A stretch of 64,000 nt of DNA from Diphasiastrum complanatum. Lineage: Eukaryota > Streptophyta > Lycopodiopsida > Lycopodiales > Lycopodiaceae. This document shows positions 48,675 through 59,400 of this stretch, one piece after another (the first letter of the stretch is position 1; the number at the start of each line of letters is the position of its first letter). The stretch spans positions 49,045,201 through 49,109,200 of the forward strand of contig CM055110.1 of assembly GCA_029204225.1 (NCBI GenBank). Direction: 5' to 3'. The position numbers and the translations under genes are program-made. The notes under the pieces were generated by a model. The model was given only the letters and a program-made list of their open reading frames with translations. It was not told the origin of the DNA and did no database searches.

Positions 48675-50595
48675 ATCTGGTTTTTCAACAAGTGCCTATG
48701 AAAAGGAACTCTTTTCTATAGTCCATGCCCTTAAGACTTGGAGGCATTATTTGTATGGTGCCAACTTTGAGGTCCTGACAGACCATGAGAGTCTCAGATA
48801 CCTTTGCAATCAACCTGAGCTTAGAGGTCGGAAAGCTCGTTGGGCAGAGTTGATGCAAGAGTTTGACATGTCTATCAGATATAGGCGTGGAAAATTCAAT
48901 ACAGTAGCAGATGCCCTTAGCAGAATGCCTATAATAAACGAGCTGAGTTTTACTCAGATTCGTAATGAGTTACTCGAGTCCTTGAGAGGGAAATGCCAGC
49001 ATGATGCATTCTTCTCTATTATCTGGAACTCAGTCCAGAACAGACAGTTACAGACTCCAGAACCAGTTCCCGGGGCTGGTGCCAGTTCATCCAAGAATAC
49101 GGCAGCTTCCGTTGAGGATGATGATGAGTCCGAGTATACGTCGTCAGATGACGTTGAGGATTCTGAGCCTGTATTACCCAAGCAAACCCCAGTGGTTGAG
49201 GATCAGTTGACTCAAGGATTCAAATGGAAACAGTATTCCATTCAGGATGAGTACTTGCACTTGCTCTATAGAGATAGAGTATGTGTCCCCAATTCAGAGG
49301 ATTATAGGCAGCAGGTCCTATATGAATGTCATGACAATCCTAGCGCGGGACACCCAGGCATACAGAAGACCTATGAGCTTCTTCGTAGGCAATTTTTCTG
49401 GCCCAGTATGAAAAAGGACGTCCACCAGTATGTAACCAGTTGCCAGAAATGTCAAGTAAATAAAGCAGAGCGTTTAAAGGCAGGAGGGTTGTTGCATCCC
49501 TTAGAAATACCAGCTGGTAAATGGGAGAGTATCTCCATGGATTTTATAGTAGGCCTGCCTAAAACCCAAAAGGGTAATGACGCTATATGGGTCACAGTTG
49601 ACCGTCTGACCAAAATGGCTCATTTTATTCCGACCAAAACAACCATTAGAGCTCCAGAGTTAGCGAGGTTGTTTGTAGACGGGCTATTTAAATTGTACGG
49701 TCTACCTTCCGGCATAGTCAGCGACCGGGACAGTAAGTTTACTGGAAATTTTTGGAAGGCAGTATTCCATCATCTCCATACTAAACTTAATATGAGTACC
49801 ACTGACCATCCACAGACGGACGGTCAAACAGAAAGGGTAAATCAAGTGCTGGAGGATATGCTTCGTGCATACGTCAGCAAGAGGCAGACTAATTGGGAGG
49901 AGTATCTCTCAATATTAGAGTTTGCTTACAACAGTACCAAACATTCAGCTACGGGATACAGCCCATTTATGCTGATGTACGGTTTTCAGCCACGCTCACC
50001 CACAGCTGTAGGGTTTAAACAAGAAAAAGTTGAAGCAGCCAGAAACTTTTTAGAAGACCTAAACCAGATGATAGAACATGCTAAGCGTAGCATTAGACAA
50101 TCCCAGGATCGAGCTAGGCATTATGCAGATCCACACAGACGGGATGTGCAGTTCTCCACTGGTGAGAAAGTCTACTTGAGAGTCCCAGTTGACTCTAAAA
50201 CCCTCAAATCAGGAGTGTGTGCTAAGTTGTCTCCAAGGTATTGTGGTCCCTTTACCATCAGTAGGAGACTAGGCGAGGTCACCTATGAACTAGAACTCCC
50301 ACACAGCAGTAAGGTTTTTCCAGTCTTTCATGTAAGTCAGTTACGAAAAGCCTTAACCAGATCAGATAATCTGGTAGGGGACAGTGTTCTAGTTCTCCCA
50401 TTGGATCCTCAACAACCTCCACATGAACCAGAGGAAATTCTTGATAGTAGAGAGACGCAGACTCGTCATACTCTATACCGAGAATATCTGGTTAAGTGGA
50501 ATGATCAGCCTGTTGAGAATGCCACTTGGGAAAGAGGCAGTGTCCTTCGCAAGATTTTTCCAGACTTTGTCTTAGAGGACCAAGACGGTTCTTAA
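48675..50595 (+). CDS. Ty3/gypsy RNase H-integrase-chromodomain polyprotein fragment
   Basis: An open frame of about 635 codons with no ATG near its start. It begins inside RNase H (YEKELFSIVHALKTWRHYLY, LTDHESLRYL, VADALSR), then an acidic linker. Integrase follows: the HHCC zinc finger with GHPGIQKTYELL and CQKCQ, core D,D35E residues in SMDFIVGLP, VSDRDSKFTG and DGQTERVNQ. The GPFTISRRLGEVTYELELP block and a chromodomain (YREYLVKWNDQPVENATWE) then end the protein at the TAA (50593). The integrase is undamaged. RT, protease and gag were removed by one deletion whose right edge is at about 48674. Confidence 0.93.
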
Positions 50596-50606
50596 GGGGG
50601 AGGGAG
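50594..50606 (+). other. Ty3 polypurine tract
   Basis: AAGGGGGAGGGAG directly before the 3' LTR start, overlapping the stop codon region. Confidence 0.88.
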
Positions 50607-50964
50607 TGTTACGAGCTCGTAACCAGTGCCGAACCCTAGAGAACACAGATAGGTCAGATACCACAGTCAGGGTCGTGTCCAGCGTACATGACCCACAGGG
50701 CAAGACAGTGTGAGTAGTGTGCCCCAGCACGGTCCATAGCCATGGCGGGCCTAACACAGCCTAGGGACCCTGTCAGCAGGATAGGGCCCCCAGTTGGGTC
50801 CCGACGTGCAGTCGGCCACGTCAGTGCCACGTGGCCGACACTTGGCAGTAGCATGCTACCAGTCCTCACACTGGGCTAGGAGGGGCTTACTCTATATCAG
50901 GGAGTAGGCAAGGTTGGGTGGATCAGTTAGTGTTTGCCCTACTGTGGTGTTAGGATCTATTACA
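50607..50964 (+). repeat. Ty3 3' LTR
   Basis: 358 bp, one mismatch to the 5' LTR, followed by the duplicated target CCATA. Confidence 0.95.
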
Positions 50965-52638
50965 CCATACCACCGCAGAGCCTATCCAGGTAACTTGTAA
51001 GCCATAAATTATAATTACTAAATTCTAACATGTGATCCATCATCATATAGGACCCAGTTAGTACTAAGTAGATACTAGATAGATCATACTACATAGATGA
51101 TAGTAGATACTAGACTGTAGCTAAATTTTAACTTTTGTCGGGACTCGGCCCTCCAAATTTTGCGTTGATTTCAGGCATTGTGACATGTGCATAGGTAAAT
51201 CCCGATCTGATCGATGTGGCAAAGGTTCCAGAGTTGCCACCGAGAGACCAGTTAGAGGAGGACGTGTACGCATTCCTCCATGAGGAGGCCATGCAGAGTG
51301 CAGGTGAGAAATTAGGATTGTCTAAGTAGTAAGGTGACAGGTCTTGAATTAAATTTTCGAAGTTTGAAGTTACTAAGTATCGTAAATTGTAATTTACTAA
51401 TTTGCAGGCAATAACACGTTTGTCCCTCTTTGTGTGCATTGTGCAGGGCCTGTCACTCGAGCAGAGCATAGGAGGAGGGCAGTAGAGGCTAGCAGCTCCC
51501 GTGCTCATAGCCTCGAGGACGAGTTTGAGTCTGAGTCTGAGGCATCATCAGGGTCAGAGTCCTCAGAGAAGGAGGTGTATGAGGATGAGGAGTCCGAGGA
51601 GGGCGGGGATGAGGATGAGGGGCATCATACCTCTGCCTCTGATGAGGATTTCGCAACTGAGCCTACCACTTGAGAGGCCACAACAGGCTCCACAGCACCA
51701 CCAGCGAGTGGGAGGAAAATCAGGCGTAGGAGAGCTTAGAGTGCTCACTGCAGCCTGGACCTTGGCCCCTGCTTAGTGCTCATTGATGTCAGTCTTTAGA
51801 TGATTGTAGTTACTAGTATGTACATTAGATCATTGTAGTTACTAGTTACTAGTCTGTAGATGACACTACGATGTTTGTCACTAGATGAGCATTGACTCTT
51901 GAGTTGTTTAGTATTTACACTGGTGACTGTATAGTGTAGTATGACATATCACATATGTACACATCATGATTTAAATTTTATCATCAGACACATCGCGCAT
52001 TACATTGGTGACCGGACTCATGAGGCACTTGACATTTGTATTTACTACTTTGTTATGATTCATGATTCATGATATATTATGGATTCTAGAATCTAGTTTC
52101 AAGTTTCAAGTTTTTGATTCCTGAAGTTAAGTTTTAAGTTTTAAGTTTTAACTGTAGTATGTACAGTCTATGTAGTCTGGACTCTGTAACCTGTTTAAGT
52201 TTTAACTGTAGTTACTAGTTACTGGCAACTACTAACTAGTATGTACTATGTACTATGTAGTCTGTTTAAACTTGGGTCATGACTCATGAGTCATAATGTC
52301 ATTCTAATTTCTGTAAATTCGGTTTTGAAAATTGAATCTTGAAAGTTGATACGACAAGTCATAGGTCATTCCGTCACGACTCACAAGAGCTTAGAGATTT
52401 GATTATCCTGAATTCTGATATCTGTAAATTTAGAGGAAGATTGAAATTGTTTAGCTATTAAAATTTAAGTATCTGTACTATCAGTGAATGTTTGACGTTT
52501 TTTTGAAGAATTGAAAAAAAAAAGGTCGAACCGTTTTCCAATTCGAACCTGGCCTGGCGGTTCGAACCTCAAAGAATCGGTTTGAACCGGCGGGTTCGAA
52601 TCGACCTGTTCGAATCGGGATGCAACCTTGCTTTCTAG

Positions 52639-53056
52639 TGGAGTTTTCCAACATAATTTGCTTGGGCTTGCTTGGACCCATAAGTTAATGTTATAAGCTA
52701 CTATATCATGTTAAGAGGTGGAAGAAATTTTGCTTCAAGATGTAGGATAACATATTTGATTCTATTTATTGTTTCTTATGTGATGGCACATACTTGCTAT
52801 GAGAAATGCGCAACAACCATCATCTTCCACAAGTATGCAAGCATGCATTACAAATGTAGTTTTGGAAGTATGTTTTAACTTTTAACTTATGTGGAAATAA
52901 ACTAGTTTAGTGAAATTTGGGCAATACATCATTATGGTTCTTGAATTTTTTGCAAGGGACCAATAGGATTGTCATTTTAATTTATCACTTTGTTTGGAAG
53001 TGAATTTAAAAGGTTTGCGCATTTTGATAACAGTTTACAACACTATTAATATGAAG
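52639..53056. other. No gene; putative COPA intron between hAT elements
   Basis: AT-rich. It continues the sequence left of the hAT insertion across the CTTTCTAG duplication. Nothing coding recognised. Confidence 0.45.
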
Positions 53057-53857
53057 CATAATTGCAGCAAATCGTGATTCGCTGGGTCTGCGATTCGCGG
53101 GTCGCGATTCTGCGAATCGCGATTCGCGACCCAGAATCGCAATTTTTTTTTTTTTTTTTTTTTTTGTGGAAAAATAGCTTATTGCTGAAATTTTTTTAGG
53201 GGATCAATGGTCAAACCAGCGTTTTGCTTCTCAGAAGTGCAGTAGATGAGGCACAAACAGATCTTATTTTCAGTAGCTATCCGGTTGTCATTTGCTCTGG
53301 TTTTCAGTAAATGTTAATGCTACAGTTTGGACTATCAACTGTATGGATGATGATCACTTTTGCAATTGGTTCACTGGAGATGTGAGTGCAATGTACATAC
53401 AGTTGGGGGCATAAATATTGGGCCCTTCTCGGTGCGCATTTGGACCCCATTTTTATCTACAGGGGGGCGGTGGCATTTTTATCTACAGTGTCTATATAGC
53501 AGGAAGCTCTAGGGGGTTCGGGGGACAATAGCCCCCCAGGAAACGGGGGGTTCGAGGGGCGGTAGCCCCCCAGTGGGGGGTTTGGGGGGCAACGCCCCAC
53601 AACGGCGGGGTCCGGGGGCTGCCGGTAGGTAAGGCCTCTTCATGATTTGGCCTTCCAACTCCCCGAGTGAAAACACACTTTTTGGTGTTTCGCACCCGAA
53701 ACAGTCGGCAAACTACACAATCATAATCCCCTCCATCAAAGCTTTCATCTGATACCCATATTGTCTAAAAAAATTTCAAAAAAAAAAAAAAAAATTCGAT
53801 TCTACATGATTCTGGGAAAATCCCGAATCGCGATTCGGGAATCGCGCTGCAACTATG
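53057..53857. mobile_element. hAT-type non-autonomous element, 801 bp
   Basis: Ends CATAATTGCAGC...GCTGCAACTATG are flanked by a perfect 8-bp duplication ATATGAAG (53049-53056 and 53858-53865). Both subterminal regions contain many CGATTCGCG-like palindromic words. The interior has no transposase, a T run, an A run, and a G-rich minisatellite at 53511-53625. Confidence 0.88.
53511..53625. repeat. GC-rich minisatellite of about 31 bp, 3.5 copies
   Basis: Units such as GGGGGGTTCGAGGGGCGGTA followed by GCCCCCCAG recur at about 53512, 53545, 53575 and 53607. Each is partly self-complementary (GGGG...CCCC) and carries runs of four to seven G. The duplicated word CATTTTTATCTACAG lies just upstream (about 53448-53490). 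Confidence 0.85.
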
Positions 53858-53865
53858 ATATGAAG

Positions 53866-54910
53866 CTTCAAGATGATAATACATTTAAGGTTGGTGCTAT
53901 CAATGATGCTTGTATGAGATATCTATTTTAAACTTGTGGAATTTGATTGACAATTGAAGGGACTCACCAGTGGTGGTTGTGAAGCTTGCCAATCATTCAC
54001 CTCCTAGACCAAATCGGAGTCAAATAAAATCAATAGAGCAATGGGAAAATGATCAATCACTAAATTAGAGGTTACAACCTAGTGATCACTCCCAAGTCTG
54101 GGAGGTAGGAACTACCATTGTCGATCAATCCATCGAGCCATAGCCATGGTGTCCTATACTACCATAGTAGCCCACTCCGTTGGGGGGGTGGGGGGGGGGT
54201 GTGTCTCTCGCCTATTTAACGATGACCCACAACCTTGATCAGTTCAAGCCCTAACCGATTCAAATTTTGAAAGTGATGTTACTAGTATTCCTTACATAGC
54301 CACGACGAAGATGTCTTGGCTAGGTGTCCCTTAATTGACCTCAAGTTGCCACTCCAATAATGTAGTATAGCCAACTTTAACTAATCCCAAGTGCTAACCA
54401 CCAACTAGAGCCTAACCACATTGTGTTTTCCATTGTCACAATTACATGGGGAAGTAATATATTTCCTTCCCTTAAAAAGGGAAGTTCTTTTTTGAGCTTT
54501 TAACATGTTTTTGAGAATTATCATCTTTTGACCTTAATCAAGAGCTCATGGTTAAGGCGATTTCTCATCTGTCTTTTTTATTTATTTCAGAACTATCCTA
54601 TGATGAAAGACTTCAATTACGTCTTTAGGCAAATTGGTTGTTATTGAGAGTTCCAACTTGTAAGCCACATCATTGTCTCGTTCAATAGATTCTAGCTATC
54701 CACAATAACTTGTAGACAAGTCGTAACGGATATAAGTCCACATTACTTTTTAGTCCTCTAGAATTTGCAAGTAACTATAGTCCGCCCTTTGAAAAACACT
54801 AGGTCTTTTGAGGTTTGCATAATCTGGCCATTTTTCTTGTGTAAGGTGTACCATCCGGATCAAGAAATTTACCACACCACAGAACTGTATGTTTTTCTGG
54901 TTGTACACCT
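53866..54910. other. No gene recognised
   Basis: Mixed sequence with a short G run at about 54180-54200 and no convincing coding frame. No COPA exon was recognised here. Confidence 0.4.
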
Positions 54911-55156
54911 GATATCGGAATGGAGCGCGGATAGACTACTGCTCAGGATTTTCTTTAACTTGTGCGCGTGGATCCGATATTGGACATGCGATATCGGACT
55001 GGAGCGCGGATGTACGATTGCTCGTGATTCTCTTTAGCTCGTGCGCTTGAATGCGATATTGGTACGGACATGCGATATCGGACTGGAGCGCGAATGTACG
55101 ATTGCTCGGGTTTCTCTTCAGCTAGTGCGCTTGGATCCGATATTGGTACGGATATG
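54911..55156. repeat. Minisatellite of about 84 bp, three copies
   Basis: Units begin GATATCGGAATGGAGCGCGG or close variants at 54911, 54990 and 55074. They contain GTACGATTGCTCG and end GATCCGATATTGG. Copies are 79, 84 and 83 bp. The word GATATTGG/CCGATATC makes the unit partly palindromic. Confidence 0.88.
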
Positions 55157-55810
55157 AAAAATAGAGAGAATATAAGAATTTTCAGAGGGAATATTCTAGA
55201 TTCCCCACTTCGGCGCGGCGGTTATGTCGCCTCCTCTTTGCAAAGATTTCGAAGAGAGTGATCGTTCAAACAAACAGAGATCAATAATGTAAAAAGTATG
55301 AAGCCTCAAAACTTTGAATGGCAGTACTAGACACTGTCTGGTGTGATGTGTAGTATTCCAAACAAACAGATGAGAGATTTCTTGGCACAACTCTCTGACA
55401 AATGGCACTTTTCACAATTAGATATGCAACATCAAGCATTCACCATAAGCAATCACCAAGTGAAGAGTCAGAAGAAGAACACGCAATATCGCTCTATCAC
55501 GCTGAATCATACCGAATTTGAAATGTACAAATAAACCCTGAACCCTGATAGAGAGAGAAAACCTAGAAGTAGATTACTAGACTAGCCTACGACTAGTTAC
55601 AGCTGGTAATAGCTGTCAGTAATAAAGTACATCGTGAACAATAACTAAGAAGGGTAACAATGAAGTTTATCATTGATTTCTAACATACCGTACTTGAAAC
55701 TGTACATTGGATTAGGGCTTGTTGACTTGACCAGCATGCATGTCGCTTGTTGTCATTAGGGATTTGTGCTTGGCATGGAGACTCCCACTTTGCAGGTATA
55801 GAAGGGGAGA
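55157..55810 (+). other. Remnant preceding an LTR, no gene recognised
   Basis: No coding recognised. The last 100 bp (55715-55800) match 59420-59520 (shared TGCTTGGCATGGAG). In both places a purine-rich run follows (GAAGGGGAGA, AAGGGAAGGAGA), suggesting the 3' end of a retroelement just before its LTR. Confidence 0.4.
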
Positions 55811-56640
55811 TGTTACAACCATGTTTGGTATAGGGGATTTGGAACAATTGTTAGAAGATTCCCATGTCAATTCCGGCAAAGATTCCTATGTGAATCTTCT
55901 AACAGATTCTAGCTAATGTAAGCTTGCGAAGAATATTCGAAAGTGGAATCATGGCCACAAGACTATAGAGAGTGTCGACAAATCACCGACAAAGGGCTCC
56001 AGAATCTAAACCTATTGGGAGCGCCAATACTGACGAAGTTGACAAGTAGCAGACCAGCCAATGAGCGAAAACAAAGCTCAGCGCCTTACAACCATACTTT
56101 ACGGAGATGGGAATAAAAGCATGGCCGAGTTAAAAAAAATCTTAAATGTATCGAAATTGTGATGTCAGACACCCATAGAAGGTGAAATGTACTCGCAAGC
56201 CAAAGGCGCGAGAATTAGAGGTAGATTAGCTCTTAGTTGGGCCCAACATGTGAAGGTACCCAAGTAGTTATCAATTTAATTTGGTTTAAAACTTTCTAAA
56301 AGTCAAGTTGCTATGGCACATGGTTTTGGGTGAACCAGAAACCCCAACCCTAGGAATGTCTATATAAGGGCATGTGACACCATTTTTGTGGTTACCTTTT
56401 ACATTTGAAGAGAATAGAGATTGAGAGAGAGAGAGAGAGTATCTCCTCCCCTTCCTATCAATTGCATTTTTGAGGGCCTCCTTTTTTTATTGTATGTGAT
56501 TCTATTATGTGGATGATGAATGCTTGTTTTGTTTTTCTTAATCATGCTATCACAATCACAAATGATCATTAGCACAAGCTTTCATTGATTTTAGTTCCAA
56601 ACTAATCCACAATCAACATACAACCAAAATAGGTGTTAGA
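55811..56640 (+). repeat. Probable LTR with TATA box
   Basis: TGTTACAACC at 55811 directly follows the purine tract GAAGGGGAGA. A clear TATA box TATATAAGGG is at 56361-56370, followed by a short GA run. The right end is not defined (estimated); no second copy was found. Confidence 0.5.
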
Positions 56641-56889
56641 TCCGCAACCTTTGAGTGATCATTAAGATTCGTAGGTAGGTTTGAAAAGACCAAAAAGAGA
56701 AGAAGCACAAAGATGAACAACACCCAAATCTAGGCTATTCCACGATTAGATTCTAAGCTAAGATTGACAACCTTAGCAAACCTAGATTCTCACTCCTATC
56801 TCTTCGTTTACCCTCTCCCCATTGGATCGAAACCCGATGCTACACACAACTACTCACCCGGTTGGAGATCCAAAACCCCTTGTCCTCTA

Positions 56890-57382
56890 GATCCACGTCG
56901 TTAGGAAGGCACGAAAAGGGTCCAACAACAATCCTTGATGTGGATATTCAGCACTCCAGTGTACGAGTTTATTAGTTATGCCTCATCATTTCTAACTAGG
57001 CTATAAATGTAATTAATAAGCTTGTGAGGGCCCAGGCACTCCAATCTGGACATGAGTAGCAATGCATGGTGTTTGACAATTAGATGCATGCAGAGAAGTA
57101 TCAATAGCAATTGACTATGGGTTTAGTAAAGGATTAGGGTTATGGAGGGAATATTCCTAAACTAATGGAGTTTATATACCTATAGAAATTTGCCCTAGTC
57201 TATGTCCCAATTCTGGAATTTAGTTGCAGGAATCCTCTCCTCTTGTATTCAATCTCCATAGCTTGAGGGTGAAGCTGATTGAGGTTCGATCTTCAATTTC
57301 TCTTTGGTTGGGTTAGCTCCACAATTCTCCTTTTGGCGTTTGCAATAGGATCTTAAGGATCTATACTTGGCGATCTTTTATA
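56890..57382 (+). repeat. Family A-related gypsy 5' LTR
   Basis: It shares blocks with the 465-bp LTR at 23613-24077: TTATGCCTC, TAATTAATAA...GAGGGCCCAG, TTTTGGCGTTTGCAATAGGATC. It ends one base before a primer site, TGGTATCAAAGCT (57384-57396, one mismatch to the tRNA-Met site). The left edge is uncertain. Confidence 0.65.
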
Positions 57383-57383
57383 G

Positions 57384-59400
57384 TGGTATCAAAGCTGCCT
57401 GCATTGATCAGAAGGTGGAGATGCTTTTTGCAGCTTTTTGGTAGTAGCTCTTTACTTTTTCTTCATGGTGGTGGAATTGACCTCCAAGTAAGTGTGTTTT
57501 CATAATCTTGATCATTCTTAGCCTAAAAGATCAGTGCTATTGACTTTCTCTATAGTCGTAATTGCAATTTACTTGAAAATTGATAGTTTCTTACGGTTTT
57601 CGGCTAAGTATTCATTGTTTTAGCTTGGAATTCATCGAAGGCATTTTATGTTAATGATTTTCAGAAAAGTACTTACTTGTTTATCAGTCATTATGATAGG
57701 TTCGAATGATTGCATGTGAATTATGCCATTGATATCGAATTTTGACTAAGGTTATGGTCAAAATTGGTCAAATTGTGACGGTTTTGGGTAGAAATGATCA
57801 GTAAGAGTGGATGTTGGCCAAAATCAGAACTTTCAGTAGTTGCGTGAGTGGAGTTGAGGTGATTAGGGTTTGATTTCACTTTCATTTGATGATTTTTTCA
57901 CTTTTTTGATAAAATGAATCATTTTCTTTCATGTTGAAGTTATCCAGTGGCTTTGAGCAGGTTCAGTAGATTGTAGGAACTATATGGGGATTTGAAACGT
58001 CAAAATTTAGTGTATTTTCATTCATGACTTTTTGAGTGTTAATAACATTTTATACAGAACCTGAAGCTTGAGGCCCGAGGGATAGTATACAAGCTGAAAG
58101 GTTGAGTGAATTTCCTTTGATTCAAGTCCTCATACACCTGTTTTGGTGCTTGGAGGCTTAGGCACCGATCAATCGAAGTTTCTATGCTTGGCACCCTTCT
58201 AGATAGCAAGAATTGCTTGTTCTGAGCCCACATGCCATTGTTGGATCTGATTGAAGCTTCTACAAGTCTCTAATGAACCTAAATAGGCTGCTTTTTATGT
58301 CTATTTGATGCCATGTGAAGCTTAGAAGCAATTTTTGAGAATTTTATCTACAAAATGTGTGTCCTACTGGAATTTCCTGCCTTTGCTACTCGCATGTGTG
58401 ACCAGTATGGCATAGCCAACTTTACCTCCCTCTATACTGTGCTTTATAGCACCCAATTTGGTGCTCTGCTGCATAGAACCCACGGTTCTCAGAACCGTGG
58501 GTCCTGGGAACCGTGGTGGGAACCGTACCACGGTTCATGAACCGTGGTATGATTCCTGTAGTTAATTAATTATTTATTTATTTTCCCAATTTCCCCCCAA
58601 AACCCCTCCCAAGTCATTTTTGGTCCTCATTTCATAGATTTCACAGATTTCACAGATTTCACACAGATTTCACAAATGGTCCCTCTGATTTCCAAAATGA
58701 TTTCACAGATTGAACCAGATTTCACAGATTTTGGATCTGATTTCACAAATGATTTCAGATTGAACCAGATTTCACAGATTTTTAACAGATTTCACAAATG
58801 GTCCTCTGATTTCACATATTGAACCAGATTTCACAGATGTCAGATTTTTTTTTGGCATTTTTTGGGCTATTTTTGGGGGTGGGAAACCAAAAAAATTTTT
58901 AATTAATTAATTAATCAATCAACTGTACGGTTCACCACGGTTCCAGGCAAAATTTTTGTGAACCGTACGGTTCTCAGAACCGTGGTGAACTGTTGACGGT
59001 TCATTAATTCTATGCTCTGTAGCAAAAGTTATGATCGTTAGAATTTTGGCAATTTTTAGTTCAAAAATTGACAAAATTTTGAAATATTCTGATTGCATGT
59101 CGGAAAGTTGAATAGTAGGCTGCACAATAGTTTTGTGAATGGAATTTCATGCTTGGATGCAGTTTACGTAAAATTGAATTAAAAAGTGAATTTTTGGTTC
59201 AGTAAGGAGTTTGATGTAAAGAGTAGATTTTGCCAGAAGTCACTGCATGTCGGATTAATGCATGTTGGATATTTTGGAATCATGACAATCTGAGCTAATA
59301 AGGGGTGAAACTGAGTTATGGTGACGAAAATCGAATTCGCATGTTTTGTCTATATCGAGCAGGATTTGGGATTTTGTTAGGGACCCAACCCCTTGTGTCC
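57384..59400 (+). other. Primer-binding site and long leader of a gypsy element, interrupted by a hAT MITE
   Basis: The leader matches 24092-24440 near the primer site. Around 58380-58471 and 59015-59100 it matches the complement of the leader at about 20340-20500 (CTCCCTCTATACTG, AGCACCCAATTTGGTG). This links the family A LTR to the long leader seen on the - strand elsewhere. No gag follows intact. Confidence 0.55.
58472..59014. mobile_element. hAT-type MITE, 543 bp
   Basis: Ends CATAGAA...TTCTATG are flanked by CTCTGCTG (58464-58471) and CTCTGTAG (59015-59022), an 8-bp duplication with two mismatches. Subterminal regions hold repeated GAACCGTGG/CCACGGTTC palindromes. The centre (58638-58850) is a degenerate array of CAGATTTCACA words. 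Removing it rejoins two halves of a gypsy leader. Confidence 0.75.

Larger units (their letters stand above)
47876..50964 (+). mobile_element. Young Ty3/gypsy chromovirus with internal deletion, nested in the hAT transposase
   Basis: Two 358-bp LTRs (47876-48233 and 50607-50964) differ at a single base (CCTTGTC versus CCCTGTC). They begin TGTTACGAGCTCG and end GATCTATTACA. The 5-bp target duplication CCATA flanks the element (47871-47875 and 50965-50969). A primer site (48235-48247) and a purine tract (50594-50606) are present. Gag, protease and most of RT are missing: the leader runs straight into RNase H at about 48674. The element is non-autonomous but its very low LTR divergence implies recent movement. 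Confidence 0.95.
44675..51673 (+). pseudogene. hAT transposase, about nine exons, interrupted by a Ty3 insertion
   Basis: Inferred exons: 44675-44906, 45078-45486, 45841-46036, 46300-46553, 46764-47069, 47224-47480, 47648-47875 continued at 50970-50989, 51195-51303 and 51447-51673. Exon 1 has a BED zinc finger (WDHVTIA, WTCRYCHQSYTGGPTRIRAH). Exon 2 is poorly preserved and out of frame in part. Exon 3 has CTIISDGWSDTRRRHILN (DUF659/RNase H-like start). Exon 4 has VTDNASNCVSMG and PCAAHCLDLLVED. Exon 7 has the dimerisation motif ACERNWSVHSMIHTKKRNRL. The last exon ends in a Glu/Asp/Ser-rich tail (EESEEGGDEDEGHH) and a TGA at 51671. The Ty3 lies in exon 7, after the dimerisation motif, so this copy cannot make a normal transposase now. 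Confidence 0.85.
43777..52630 (+). mobile_element. Complete hAT transposon (8.85 kb including a nested Ty3 element)
   Basis: The 5' end CAAGGTTGCATCGAATCG and the 3' end CGAATCGGGATGCAACCTTG form imperfect inverted repeats. They are flanked by a perfect 8-bp duplication CTTTCTAG (43769-43776 and 52631-52638). Subterminal regions hold many copies of the palindrome GGTTCGAACC. Without the nested Ty3 and its duplicated pentamer the element is about 5.76 kb. It encodes a spliced transposase on the + strand and lies in the putative COPA intron. Confidence 0.93.

Noticed and set aside
47876-50964. Reading the LTR-flanked segment as two separate solo LTRs
   Set aside because: Primer site, polypurine tract, pol frame and a shared CCATA duplication show a single element.
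53492-53695. Pro/Thr/Gly-rich - strand protein repeat
   Set aside because: Produced by the GC-rich minisatellite; no other coding support.
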